This document shows positions 31,803-40,582 of a DNA stretch of 64,000 bases, one piece after another (position 1 is the stretch's first letter; each line of letters opens with the position of its first letter). The notes beneath the pieces are model-generated. The model was not told the origin of the DNA, made no database searches, and was given only the letters and a program-made list of their open reading frames with translations. The stretch lies in the NCBI GenBank assembly GCA_015056865.1, contig SVFM01000004.1, forward strand, positions 106,091 through 170,090. The letters run 5' to 3'. The translations under genes were made by a program, and so were the position numbers. The stretch is from Lachnospiraceae bacterium. Lineage in GTDB: Bacteria; Bacillota; Clostridia; Lachnospirales; Lachnospiraceae.

Positions 31803-33117
31803 AGCATTGTTTAAATTCAGTCCCTTTTCGCTAAAACAAAAGCTTGTCCTGACATGGTGGGTGGAGGGTTCGCCTTATGCAGATAAAGATGGCATCATAT
31901 GTGACGGGTCGATCAGATCCGGCAAAACCACAGTCATGTCCTTATCCTTTGTCATGTGGGCAATGGAGATGTTTAACGGAGAAAACTTTGCGCTTTGTGG
32001 AAAAACCATTCAATCCCTGCGCCGTAATGTGATTAAGCAACTGAAATTGATGTTGAAATCAAGAGGGTATGAGGTGATTGAACACCGCTCTGAAAATTCC
32101 ATGACAATCCGATTGGGAGAAGTTGAAAATGAGTTCTATCTGTTCGGCGGTAAAGATGAAGGATCCCAAGACCTTATACAGGGCATTACTCTTGCCGGAG
32201 TGTTTTTTGATGAGGTAGCACTGATGCCGGAATCTTTTGTCAATCAGGCAACAGGTCGTTGTTCTGTGGATGGTTCAAAGTTCTGGTTTAACTGTAACCC
32301 GGAAGGGCCTGATCATTTCATAAAAAAAGAATGGATTGACAAGCTGACAGAGAAGAATCTGATCCGTATTCATTTTACAATGCGAGACAATCCATCGCTG
32401 GCACTACATATCATTGAACGATACGAGAGGATGTACAAGGGCGTATTCTATGATCGCTTCATTCGAGGACTGTGGGTCCTGGCATCAGGCATTATCTTTC
32501 GATACTTTGCAGAGAATGACGAGCCATATTTGTTTGAGGATTCATATATCTTTGATGATAAAGGAAAACTTAAAGTATCATTCAGCAAGATCACAATGGG
32601 GATCGACTTTGGCGGCAATGGTTCCAAGACAACATTTTATTTGATGGGATATCTGAACCGGTACAGATATTTTCGGGGATTGGAGGAGGATGGACTACCG
32701 GTAACAGAGGATATTGATGCAAAGGCAATATGTGATAAGTTTATCGAGTTCTACCGTATGGCAATCGAGAGGTATGGCCGTGTGGATTGGATATTCCCGG
32801 ATAGTGCCAGCACGACTATGATAAACAGCCTGAGAGCTGCAGCAAGGGAAGCGGGATTGCCCTACAGAAATATTAAAGGTTGTCGAAAGAATGAGATCGC
32901 AGACCGTCCAAAGATAATTGATCTGCTGTTCAATTCAGGCAGATTAAAGATAAATAAGCGGTGCACTCAGACGAGAAAAGCAATTGCCTCTCTCCGTTGG
33001 GATGAGGACCATCCGGATATTCCGGAAGATAAGAATATTGGTAACTGTAATGACTGGTGGGATGCATTCTGCTACTGCCTGTTGGATTTCATAGAATTTA
33101 TAGGCCTTGACAGATAG
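31789..33117 (+). CDS. terL: terminase large subunit
   Basis: A 442-residue PBSX-type terminase. The ATPase has Walker A DGSIRSGKTTV near residue 43 and Walker B GVFFDEVAL near 137. The C-terminal nuclease domain has Asp residues in ITMGIDFGG, DWIFPDSAS and NDWWDAF. It pumps DNA into the prohead and cuts it. The TTG-type start overlaps the small subunit gene. Confidence 0.95.
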   Translation: MLKRKALFKFSPFSLKQKLVLTWWVEGSPYADKDGIICDGSIRSGKTTVMSLSFVMWAMEMFNGENFALCGKTIQSLRRNVIKQLKLMLKSRGYEVIEHRSENSMTIRLGEVENEFYLFGGKDEGSQDLIQGITLAGVFFDEVALMPESFVNQATGRCSVDGSKFWFNCNPEGPDHFIKKEWIDKLTEKNLIRIHFTMRDNPSLALHIIERYERMYKGVFYDRFIRGLWVLASGIIFRYFAENDEPYLFEDSYIFDDKGKLKVSFSKITMGIDFGGNGSKTTFYLMGYLNRYRYFRGLEEDGLPVTEDIDAKAICDKFIEFYRMAIERYGRVDWIFPDSASTTMINSLRAAAREAGLPYRNIKGCRKNEIADRPKIIDLLFNSGRLKINKRCTQTRKAIASLRWDEDHPDIPEDKNIGNCNDWWDAFCYCLLDFIEFIGLDR

Positions 33118-33126
33118 GGGGATACA

Positions 33127-34548
33127 ATGAAAGAGTGTGTAAAAGCGTATTTAGAAAAGAAGGGATATACAGTAAATGGAAATGCATTGAGCATCATTAA
33201 GCTGTGTGATGATTGGTATGCAAATCGTCTTATCGATGATTTCCACAAAAGAAAGAATTTGAACGGTGTGGAATATGAACTCAGCCGAATGAACTTTGCA
33301 AAAAGATGTTGCGCTGATGATGCAAATCTATGTGAGGTGGTATCTGTAGCACCAGAGAAAGAGAGTAGTTCTCAGGAATTCATTAACCAGCTACTTGAAA
33401 GAAATCGGTTTGATGTCCAGTACCGCAAACAGCTTGAAAAGACTTCTGCAGATGGAACAACCGGAGCCTACATTTACCTGCAGGATGCTACATACATACA
33501 GAATGGAGCCGGTGAAACATCTGTTAAGGGAGGGAAAGTCTGCATTAACTATGTGGATGCAGATTGCATCATTCCCTTGACAGTAGAGAAAGAATTGGTA
33601 ACAGAATGCGCCTTTGCTGCTACTAATATTGCTAAGGGCAAGGAAAAGACCACTCTGGTGATCTTTACAAAGAGCAAGGCCGGTGACACAGTTCTGTATA
33701 GCGCAGAGACAGTTGTGTTTAATGAGCATGGAAAAGAAATCAGTGAAGAATCATCCACAATTCAGTTGGGTGATGTCAAGCCATTCGCAATCTTATCCAA
33801 TGCAGAAGTGAACAACTTGGATGATATGGAAGGTTATGGCCTTCCAAAGATATACAACTCTATTCCAATGTTCAAGGCCGTGGATCTGTGCTACAACCTT
33901 CTTTATGGTGATTTGGGGAAGGGGGATAAACTGGTATTCCTTAATGAATTACTGGCTTGCATTCAACACGACAAGGACGGCAAACCATACCTGACACCAC
34001 AGCAGAAAGAAATATTCATTTTACTTGGACAAGATGGAGGAAAGCTACCGGATGAAAAGACTCTTGTGCAGGAATATACCCCAGAGATCCGCATTGAGCA
34101 GATAACCAAGGCATTTGAATTGGTATTGTCTTTGCTGTCCATGTCCTTTGGTTACGGCACCAAGAAATACACCTTCGAGAATGGCAGAATAACTACAGCA
34201 ACAGAGTACATTGGTACAAAGCAGGATTCTATGCAGGAGCTTAACAAGCAGAGAAAACAGGCTTCTGATTATATTACGGATATTGTTCATGCTGCTATGT
34301 GGTTCAGCAACCAGTTCTCCGGTACCAGTTACGATGTGGCAGAGCCGTTGTTAATTGAGTTTGACGATTCTTATATCACAGATAAAGAGACTGAATTGGA
34401 ACGTAAGCGGAATGATGCACAGTCTTTTGATATTCCGCAGTTGACTGTATGGTATTTGATGGAGGCGTATAATATTTCCGAGGAACAAGCCTGGGCAATG
34501 GTTCAGCAGAAGAAAGAGCCGGATCCAGATGACGACACAACCGATTAA
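33127..34548 (+). CDS. portal protein (SPP1 gp6-like)
   Basis: A 473-residue protein in the position and with the length of SPP1-type portals. Recognisable parts are NDDWYANRL-like N-terminal sequence, a stem/wing region, the central KGDKLVF segment, and an acidic C-terminus (EPDPDDDT). It forms the ring at the capsid vertex for DNA entry and tail attachment. It lies between terminase and the MuF-type gene, the canonical order. Confidence 0.9.
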   Translation: MKECVKAYLEKKGYTVNGNALSIIKLCDDWYANRLIDDFHKRKNLNGVEYELSRMNFAKRCCADDANLCEVVSVAPEKESSSQEFINQLLERNRFDVQYRKQLEKTSADGTTGAYIYLQDATYIQNGAGETSVKGGKVCINYVDADCIIPLTVEKELVTECAFAATNIAKGKEKTTLVIFTKSKAGDTVLYSAETVVFNEHGKEISEESSTIQLGDVKPFAILSNAEVNNLDDMEGYGLPKIYNSIPMFKAVDLCYNLLYGDLGKGDKLVFLNELLACIQHDKDGKPYLTPQQKEIFILLGQDGGKLPDEKTLVQEYTPEIRIEQITKAFELVLSLLSMSFGYGTKKYTFENGRITTATEYIGTKQDSMQELNKQRKQASDYITDIVHAAMWFSNQFSGTSYDVAEPLLIEFDDSYITDKETELERKRNDAQSFDIPQLTVWYLMEAYNISEEQAWAMVQQKKEPDPDDDTTD

Positions 34549-34557
34549 GGAGAATCT

Positions 34558-36327
34558 ATGTCATTAACTGATCAGCAATTAGAAATTGTATCGGAAGCTA
34601 TTGAGCCTCTTTTTCAGTATTTGGAGAAAGAGGTTATAGTTGATGTTGCAAGGAGAATAAAAAAGACACTTACATATTCCCGGACAGCTGAATTGCAGGC
34701 CATGTCTATGCGTGAACTGGGATACAGCCCCGCGAAGATACGCAGTGAGGCAATGAAGATTTTAAATGCAGATCCGGAATTTCGCAAGGCCGTGGCCAAG
34801 AACACCTTGGAATATAAGAGAGAGGTACGCGACATCATCAATAGCATTACAACAGAAGCATACAAGGCAAATGATGAGATCGTGTCTAATGCCGGTACTA
34901 TGTCATGGATAAATGATCTCTCTGTTTGGAAGGATGCGGGAAAGGAACTGACAGACAATTCGTTCTTGCATCAGCTTTTGGAGGCATTTGCGGCACAAAC
35001 ATCAGGGGAACTGAAAAACATGACACGGACCACCGGGTTCAAGACCATGAGCGGATATGAGGCGGTTGAGAGTTTATACAAGAAAGAACTGGACAAAGCA
35101 GTGATCAAGGTTTGTTCCGGTACATTTTCTAGGGATAAGGTCCTGCGTGATATGGTACACGAGTTGGCAAATAGCGGACTGCGGTCTATTGATTTTTCGT
35201 CTGGGTATTCTATGCAGCTGGATACAGCGGCGAGAGTTGCACTTCGGACAGGATGCCACCAGTTGGCAGGAAAAGTGATGGATAAGAATATAGAGCAGTC
35301 AGGCGAGAATCTTGTATATGTCTCTAAACACTGGGGAGCGCGTAATACCGGAACGGGCCATGCAAATCATGAACAGTGGCAAGGCAAAGTGTATTTTATT
35401 AAAGAGGGGCGCGATTATAGTGCAGAGGCGCAAAGAATCGGACAGGACCAAATAAGTAGCCTATATTACGCTACCGGTTATAGCGTGGATGGATCCTGTG
35501 CAAATGATCCTTTGGGGTTAAATGGTTATAACTGCAGGCACAGCCATCATCCCTGGTTTGTGGGAGTCTCTGAATTCCCTAAGGAGTCCCCGGAACCGGC
35601 CCCTGTAACCGTAGACGGAAAAACATATGATTACTATGCCATGACACAGAAAATGCGGTCTATGGAGCGCTCTGTCAGAGCCTTAAAGAGAGAAAAAGAA
35701 GCCCTTAATGCACTTGGCATGGATGTGAGAGAAATAGATGCCCAAATAAGCCGTAAAAAGCGTGAGTATCATGAGTTTTGTAGGACATGTGGTATCAGTC
35801 CGAAGAATAATCGGTTGCGGTATGAGTGCGGTACGGCTAATTTAAAGAAAACTAAGGCTTGGAAAAATTACGAAGAGTACAAAAAGAGTATTGTAGAAAC
35901 AAAGAAAGGTGATATAATAAATGAATCAAAAGAAGAAAAGGTTGTAGATGTGCATACAGTTGGAAAAATCGATAAAGAGATATACAAGTGTATAACAAAA
36001 GATATTGTAACGGACGAGGTTGTTATAACTGATAATCAATTGCAACATATCCTTGATAGACACCCAGAAGCATACGATAAGGTAATTGGATATTTCAATG
36101 ATGCTCTTGCCGCGCCTGATTATATTATTAAAGACAAGCGGAAGAATACAGGATTGATTATTAAAAATATTACCGATGGACAGAATCTATTACAGATGGT
36201 TTTGAGAATATGTACATCAGAAGATGAAGAAGGATATAAAAATTCTATTATCTCTTGTTGGGAAATCAGTGAGAAGCGGTTGCAAAATTATTTGAGAAAC
36301 AAGGAAATTCTTTACAAAAGCGAATAA
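34558..36327 (+). CDS. MuF-type minor capsid protein fused to a C-terminal nuclease-toxin-like domain
   Basis: A 589-residue protein. Residues about 1-345 match phage minor capsid protein 2/MuF morphogenesis (ALRTGCHQLAGKVMD; HWGARNTGTGHANHEQWQ; GYNCRHSHHPWFVG), a coiled-coil link follows, and from about 465 a separate domain begins. That tail (TDNQLQHILDRHPEAYDKV; NTGLIIKNITDGQNLLQMV) looks like the barnase/EndoU/colicin/RelE-type (PBECR-like) nuclease modules found on MuF proteins, which are packaged and injected. Inferred: an effector delivered with DNA. No adjacent immunity gene is obvious. Confidence 0.85.
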   Translation: MSLTDQQLEIVSEAIEPLFQYLEKEVIVDVARRIKKTLTYSRTAELQAMSMRELGYSPAKIRSEAMKILNADPEFRKAVAKNTLEYKREVRDIINSITTEAYKANDEIVSNAGTMSWINDLSVWKDAGKELTDNSFLHQLLEAFAAQTSGELKNMTRTTGFKTMSGYEAVESLYKKELDKAVIKVCSGTFSRDKVLRDMVHELANSGLRSIDFSSGYSMQLDTAARVALRTGCHQLAGKVMDKNIEQSGENLVYVSKHWGARNTGTGHANHEQWQGKVYFIKEGRDYSAEAQRIGQDQISSLYYATGYSVDGSCANDPLGLNGYNCRHSHHPWFVGVSEFPKESPEPAPVTVDGKTYDYYAMTQKMRSMERSVRALKREKEALNALGMDVREIDAQISRKKREYHEFCRTCGISPKNNRLRYECGTANLKKTKAWKNYEEYKKSIVETKKGDIINESKEEKVVDVHTVGKIDKEIYKCITKDIVTDEVVITDNQLQHILDRHPEAYDKVIGYFNDALAAPDYIIKDKRKNTGLIIKNITDGQNLLQMVLRICTSEDEEGYKNSIISCWEISEKRLQNYLRNKEILYKSE

Positions 36328-36339
36328 ATATAGTATTAT
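36311..36339 (+). promoter_or_regulatory. promoter of the structured RNA
   Basis: TTTACA (36311-36316), 17 bp, TATTAT (36334-36339). It begins inside the last codons of the MuF gene and points to the folded RNA downstream. Confidence 0.65.
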
Positions 36340-36345
36340 AATTAT

Positions 36346-36455
36346 AGAATAAGAGGGAGATTATCTGAGGTGGTAAAATTCGTTGCAACCACACACCCAT
36401 TGGGTCAAAAGAGATGCAGGAGAGGCGACGCCTGCCGGATAATCTCTTTATTGTT
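36346..36455 (+). ncRNA. candidate structured small RNA
   Basis: A 9-bp outer stem GAGATTATC (36357-36365)/GATAATCTC (36438-36446) encloses three hairpins: GTGGT...ACCAC (36370-36392), ACCC-att-GGGT, and GCAGG...CCTGC (36416-36435). This gives a compact four-way junction, followed by TTTATTGTT. It has its own promoter. It is not a tRNA (no T-loop or tRNA spacing) and I do not recognise an Rfam family. Confidence 0.65.
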
Positions 36456-36477
36456 CTAAAAATGCAAAGTGTATTGT

Positions 36478-36509
36478 AAGAAGTCACTATATATTGTGGC
36501 TTCTTTTTT
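36478..36509 (+). terminator. terminator between RNA gene and KTR gene
   Basis: AAGAAGTCAC-tatatatt-GTGGCTTCTT followed by TTTTT. Confidence 0.75.
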
Positions 36510-36510
36510 C

Positions 36511-36539
36511 TTGCATTATAATGTTATATCTGTTATAAT
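36511..36539 (+). promoter_or_regulatory. promoter of the KTR gene
   Basis: TTGCAT (36511-36516), 17 bp, TATAAT (36534-36539), placed right after a terminator and 42 bp before the start codon. Confidence 0.75.
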
Positions 36540-36581
36540 ATAAATGTAACAAATGTATTGTACTTAAAAAGGTGATGCAAA

Positions 36582-36749
36582 ATGAATAGAACGCATTGGA
36601 TTGCCTGCCCAAAATGTGGAGGAAAAATGCTAAAGGTGCGAGATGATACCAAGCTTGCGAATTTCCCGGGGTACTGCAAAAAATGTAAAAGTGAATCAAT
36701 TATAACATTAGAGCCTAAAGGTCTAAGAGCCTGTGAGCCGAGTTGTTAA
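36582..36749 (+). CDS. cysteine-rich KTR family protein
   Basis: A 55-residue protein starting MNRTHWIACPKCGGKML after AAAAGGTGATG. CPKCG and CKKCK form a zinc knuckle, and the pattern matches the Cys-rich KTR family that also occurs on conjugative elements. It has its own promoter and terminator within the structural region. The terminator's left arm overlaps its last codons. Function unknown; likely expressed in the lysogen. Confidence 0.8.
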   Translation: MNRTHWIACPKCGGKMLKVRDDTKLANFPGYCKKCKSESIITLEPKGLRACEPSC

Positions 36750-36779
36750 ATCAGTGATGGTTTGACACCGGCTCTTTTT
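36735..36779 (+). terminator. terminator after the KTR gene
   Basis: GAGCCG (36735-36740) pairs with CGGCTC (36769-36774), followed by TTTTTA. The arms are the same as in the terminator before the terminase genes. Confidence 0.7.
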
Positions 36780-36785
36780 ATTTGG

Positions 36786-36858
36786 CGCGGAGTAGAGCAG
36801 TTGGGAGCTCGCCTGGTTCATGTCCAGGAGGTCGCAGGTTCGAGTCCTGCCTCCGCGA
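36786..36858 (+). tRNA. phage tRNA-Met (CAT)
   Basis: A 73-nt cloverleaf: acceptor CGCGGAG/CTCCGCG (7 bp, perfect), D arm GAGC...GCTC, anticodon arm CCTGG-TTCATGT-CCAGG with anticodon CAT, variable loop AGGTC, T arm GCAGG-TTCGAGT-CCTGC, discriminator A. There is no encoded CCA. The anticodon stem lacks the three consecutive G:C pairs of initiator tRNA, so it is elongator Met or an Ile-type CAT that would be lysidine-modified. It lies between structural genes. Confidence 0.93.
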
Positions 36859-36910
36859 TTTCCAGAGGGTGATAGACCTCGTTAAAAAAATCGTTAAAAG
36901 GAGAAAAAAG

Positions 36911-37480
36911 ATGAAACGTGAAGATTTAGAGAAACTGGGACTGGCCAAGGAGCAGATTGACAGTGTGTGTGATTTGAACAATGCTGACATGCAGCCTTTA
37001 AAAACCGACCTGCAGAAAGCGCAGGATGATCTGAAAGTGGCACAGGAAAAGGTGACTGCTACAGAAGAGACATTAAAAAAGTTTGACGGGGTGGATTTGG
37101 AAGGGCTGAAAAAACAGGTTACCGACCTTCAAGCGGACTTGAAAAAGAAAGATGACGCTCACGCTGCGGAACTGGCAGACAGAGACTTTAATGATTTGCT
37201 GAAAGAGTCCATTGCAAATGCCAAAGGAAAAAACGCGAAGGCAATTACTGCACTGCTGGATGTGGATACCCTTAAGGCATCCAAGAACCAAAAGGATGAT
37301 ATTGCTGCAGCATTAAAAGGCTTGGCAGAGGCAGAGGACAGCAAAATGTTATTTGGAGAGCCTGAAACTGTAATCGGTGGAGGCAATCCGATCGGAACCG
37401 TAACCAAGGCGGGTAATCAGGACAGTGACGCTGCTATGCGCGCAGTTATGGGATTGCCGCCCATCACAGAACAGAAATAG
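36911..37480 (+). CDS. phage scaffolding protein (GP20-like)
   Basis: A 189-residue acidic coiled-coil protein; ATG 36911 follows AAAAGGAG. The longer frame would run through the tRNA and is rejected. The helical region LKTDLQKAQDDLKVAQEK and the C-terminal GLPPITEQK are typical of phage minor structural GP20/scaffold proteins. It guides capsid assembly and leaves before packaging. It lies just before the capsid gene. Confidence 0.88.
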   Translation: MKREDLEKLGLAKEQIDSVCDLNNADMQPLKTDLQKAQDDLKVAQEKVTATEETLKKFDGVDLEGLKKQVTDLQADLKKKDDAHAAELADRDFNDLLKESIANAKGKNAKAITALLDVDTLKASKNQKDDIAAALKGLAEAEDSKMLFGEPETVIGGGNPIGTVTKAGNQDSDAAMRAVMGLPPITEQK

Positions 37481-37492
37481 GAGGAAAATTAA

Positions 37493-38362
37493 ATGCTTAA
37501 CACAATTGCTTTATCAAAAAATTACATTAGCAACCTGGATGAGGTGTACAGAATGGCCTCTGTATCCGCAGATTTGACATCTAATCCGACCATGTCCAGA
37601 GCAGGTGCAAACGCAAATGAAATTATCTACCCCCAGATTAGTGTAAGCGGTCTGGGAGAATATGACAGAAATACCGGGTACACCACCGGCGCAGTAGACC
37701 TTAAGTGGAAAACCTCTACATTCAACTATGACAGAGGTACCAAGATTCAGGTTGATGTAATGGACAACGAGGAGTCCAGAAACCTTGCATTTGGTATGGC
37801 CGGCGCCACTCTCATGCGTGAAAAAGTTGCTCCCGAGGCAGACGCATTTACTTTCGCAACTCTGGCAGCAATGGAGAATATTTCCAAGGCAACAGGCGAG
37901 ATTGCAGATGCAACGCAGTTCTTGGATGCACTGCTTACCGCATGGTCCAAGATGGACGAGGATGAAGTGCCTCAGGAAAACCGCCTGCTGTATGCAACGG
38001 CAACTCTGCTCAATAGCGTGATGGCGCTGGATACCACAAAGTCACGTGAGATCCTGAGCAAATTCTCCATTAAGAAGGCCGTTCCGCAGGCGAGATTCTA
38101 CACTGCAATCGATCTATTAGATGGCAAGACCGAGGGAGAAGAGGCTGGTCATTATCAGAAGGCTGGCAACGCTTCTGATATCAGCTTTATGATTGTGCAT
38201 AAACCTGCAATCATTAAGTTTGATAAGCATGTTGCAAGCAATATCATACTGGCAGCAGCTAATCCCGATGCGGATGCTGATATTGTTAAGTATCGCAAAT
38301 ACGGTATTGTGGACGCATACCAGAATAAGCGTGCTGGTATCTACGTGCATAGCAAAGCCTAG
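37493..38362 (+). CDS. major capsid protein
   Basis: A 289-residue protein after AGGAGG. Position after the scaffold gene, length and features (KWKTSTFNYDRGTKIQVDVM; ARFYTAIDLLDG; YRKYGIVDAYQNKRAGIYVH) match HK97-fold phage capsid proteins of Clostridia siphophages. It forms the icosahedral shell. Confidence 0.9.
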   Translation: MLNTIALSKNYISNLDEVYRMASVSADLTSNPTMSRAGANANEIIYPQISVSGLGEYDRNTGYTTGAVDLKWKTSTFNYDRGTKIQVDVMDNEESRNLAFGMAGATLMREKVAPEADAFTFATLAAMENISKATGEIADATQFLDALLTAWSKMDEDEVPQENRLLYATATLLNSVMALDTTKSREILSKFSIKKAVPQARFYTAIDLLDGKTEGEEAGHYQKAGNASDISFMIVHKPAIIKFDKHVASNIILAAANPDADADIVKYRKYGIVDAYQNKRAGIYVHSKA

Positions 38363-38372
38363 GAGGTAGCTT

Positions 38373-38519
38373 ATGAAGAGAGTAGGAGTAGGAGCAGTTA
38401 AGCTTGATAAAAAGAGTGCAACTGAGGCGAAACTGAAAAGTGAGATTAAGGACCTGAAAGCTGAGAACGAACTGCTTAAGACCGAGAACGAACAGCTTAA
38501 AGCGAAACTGCAAAAGTAG
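38373..38519 (+). CDS. 48-residue coiled-coil protein
   Basis: ATG 38373 follows GGAGGTAG. The product ends in heptad repeats (EIKDLKAENELLKTENEQLK), a leucine-zipper-like coiled coil. It lies between capsid and connector genes, where small head proteins often occur. Confidence 0.6.
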   Translation: MKRVGVGAVKLDKKSATEAKLKSEIKDLKAENELLKTENEQLKAKLQK

Positions 38520-38537
38520 GAAGGGAGGGAGCGGTAA

Positions 38538-38897
38538 ATGTCACAGATAGTATCTTGGGAGTATTACAGCTCCCTTTTCTCTAACATACCTCATGAAGAG
38601 TTTGAAAAAGCCGAGTCTCTGGCAGAAAAAGAAGTTTGTGCCGTGATCGGGCCAATTCGCTGGGCGGCAATCACTGAGAACACGTTCGGGTATGCACAGT
38701 TACAGGACTGCATCTGTAAAGTTATGAACAAAATGGCAGAGGATAGCAAATCTGGCAAAGGCAAGGGACTATCTTCCGTCAGCAATGATGGGTACTCTGA
38801 GAGTTATGTGATACAGACAGAGGAGCAAATGCGGAGTGAACTGCAGAGATCTATTCGGGCATGGCTTTCTGGCACTGGATTGGTAGGTGCATACTGA
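38538..38897 (+). CDS. head-tail connector protein
   Basis: A 119-residue helical protein after GGGAGGGAG. Position and the pattern EFEKAESLAEKEVC with later helices fit the gp6/gp15-type adaptor family. It shares one base with the next gene's start (TGATG). Confidence 0.75.
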   Translation: MSQIVSWEYYSSLFSNIPHEEFEKAESLAEKEVCAVIGPIRWAAITENTFGYAQLQDCICKVMNKMAEDSKSGKGKGLSSVSNDGYSESYVIQTEEQMRSELQRSIRAWLSGTGLVGAY

Positions 38898-39262
38898 TGG
38901 CAGTGTTTACGGATACAGTGACGATTTACAACAAAGTATCAGATACAGAATGGAAAAGGACAGTTGTTGAAGGCGTTCAGTGGTCTGATAAGAAGGAGCG
39001 CAAGAATGCAGATGGCGTGCTCAGTATCGTGTCATATGCATCTATAACCTTTCCTGAAGGTACTTACGAGGGCTTGATACTTAATGCAACCAATGAAGAG
39101 GATTGCATTGTATTTGGCAATGTGGGGGATGTTGTGGACGGATCAAAAGGAAAAAGGATTTCTGACTTGGTAAAAAAATATCCTCAGTCTGGCTTGATTA
39201 AGTCGGTTAATGGAAACGCGAATCGACAATTTCTGAAAAACATCAAGGTGGTGGTTAGTTGA
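38897..39262 (+). CDS. head completion protein (DUF6751-like)
   Basis: A 121-residue beta-rich protein beginning MAVFTDTVTIYNKVSDTEWK, typical of small proteins in the stopper position of these phages. Start overlaps the stop codon of the connector gene. Confidence 0.75.
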   Translation: MAVFTDTVTIYNKVSDTEWKRTVVEGVQWSDKKERKNADGVLSIVSYASITFPEGTYEGLILNATNEEDCIVFGNVGDVVDGSKGKRISDLVKKYPQSGLIKSVNGNANRQFLKNIKVVVS

Positions 39263-39630
39263 TGAAATTTGATTGTCAACTTGAAATCAATAAAAAATCT
39301 TGCATGCACCGCCTTGGAATTGACGAACAAGGTCGCGTACAAAGGGCAATAGATTCGACATTCTTAATGGGCGTAGGACCTTATGTTCCGTTAGACGAGG
39401 GGGATCTATTGGCTAGTGGAATTGCAAACACTGACATAGGTTCGGGCGAAATTGTGTGGGATGTGGATAATAAGGCACGGCGATTGTACTACGGAGAAAG
39501 GGACTGGAATTGGTCTAATGGTGGTGTACAACAAGGCGGGTTACGTGGACCTTATTGGGCACACCGGTATATTCAAGAAGGTGGAAGAGAACAGGTTGAA
39601 AGGGCGGCAAGAAGGGCGGTAGGTAAATGA
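39262..39630 (+). CDS. minor capsid / tail completion protein (Minor_capsid_2-like)
   Basis: About 122 residues. The ending GPYWAHRYIQEGGREQVERAA is typical of phage minor capsid/neck proteins of this type. It overlaps both neighbours by a few bases. Confidence 0.75.
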   Translation: MKFDCQLEINKKSCMHRLGIDEQGRVQRAIDSTFLMGVGPYVPLDEGDLLASGIANTDIGSGEIVWDVDNKARRLYYGERDWNWSNGGVQQGGLRGPYWAHRYIQEGGREQVERAARRAVGK

Positions 39631-40046
39631 CGGTATCAGAGGCAATTATACATTGGTTGAAAGGATTTAAGCTGGACATGTATGAAGGCTTAGAGAAGAT
39701 AGATACTGACCAGCAGAGTAGTAGGGTCGATTCTTTTTCACTAGTCCGGGCACCGGTGCAAAATGTTGAAGAATATCTGTCCGGGAATAAGGCATACACT
39801 GACCACTATACTTTCCAAGCAAGACTTCCCAATCAATCGAATGAAGATCGCATAGACAACAATACTTTCGGCGAAGCGCTTGAAAGATGGGTATGGGAAA
39901 AGGATGTTGCAGGCGAGTTTCCGGCCATACCAGACGCTGAAGTTATAAGCGTCAGCATTACAACCCCATTTTATGTGGGTAAAACAGAGGACAACAATTT
40001 TTTATACCAGATGACAATAGCAATTAAATATGAAAAGGAGAGATAA
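39627..40046 (+). CDS. minor capsid / tail terminator protein (Minor_capsid_3-like)
   Basis: A 139-residue alpha/beta protein (EYLSGNKAYTDHYTFQARLP; VISVSITTPFYVGKTEDNNF), the usual profile for the tail terminator slot right before the tail tube gene. Confidence 0.75.
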   Translation: MTVSEAIIHWLKGFKLDMYEGLEKIDTDQQSSRVDSFSLVRAPVQNVEEYLSGNKAYTDHYTFQARLPNQSNEDRIDNNTFGEALERWVWEKDVAGEFPAIPDAEVISVSITTPFYVGKTEDNNFLYQMTIAIKYEKER

Positions 40047-40048
40047 GG

Positions 40049-40531
40049 ATGAAAAGAAGTGCATTTATCACAATGATTGATACTACTCCGGCAGGGGAAA
40101 GTCGCACTTATGAACTGATTGGTGATGGTGTGACAGATTTGTCTATTTCATATAACCCCCAGACCAAAACGGAGCAGTTCATCAATCAGGATTCAGCAGA
40201 TACTACCGTTACCGGTTATCAGCCCAATGCACCTGTTACACAGCAGGCAAAGAAGGGGAATCCTGTGTTTGAATTTGTAAACGCTTTGAGAAAAAGCCGT
40301 GCAATCGGAGAGGATGCAGAAACCACAATTGTTACTGTGGATGCGTTTGAGGACGGAGTGGATGGCGCTTATCCAGCAGAACAGCAGAAAGTTTCTGTGC
40401 AGATCGATTCGTTCGGAGGACCTGCATCAGATCCTTTAAGCATTGGGTATACATTGAATTACAAGGGAGATGCAATTCCCGGAACGTTCAATCCCAAGAC
40501 CAAAGAATTTGTGGCAGCAGCTACTGAATAA
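40049..40531 (+). CDS. major tail tube protein
   Basis: A 160-residue beta-rich protein with MKRSAFITMIDTTP at the start and GYTLNYKGDAIPGTFNPKTK at the end, like phage tail tube proteins. Its place, before two chaperone-like genes and the tape measure, confirms the call. Confidence 0.88.
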   Translation: MKRSAFITMIDTTPAGESRTYELIGDGVTDLSISYNPQTKTEQFINQDSADTTVTGYQPNAPVTQQAKKGNPVFEFVNALRKSRAIGEDAETTIVTVDAFEDGVDGAYPAEQQKVSVQIDSFGGPASDPLSIGYTLNYKGDAIPGTFNPKTKEFVAAATE

Positions 40532-40582
40532 TCCAATATCTAGGGCAGCTTGTCACGGCTGCCCTTAATGAAAGGAAAAATG

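Noticed and set aside
36357..36446. Structured segment as a tRNA
   Set aside because: It lacks a T-loop TTCRANY, has a 9-bp outer stem and wrong arm sizes.
36782..36910. N-terminal extension of the scaffold protein frame
   Set aside because: It runs through the tRNA-Met gene; the ATG at 36911 has a good ribosome binding site.
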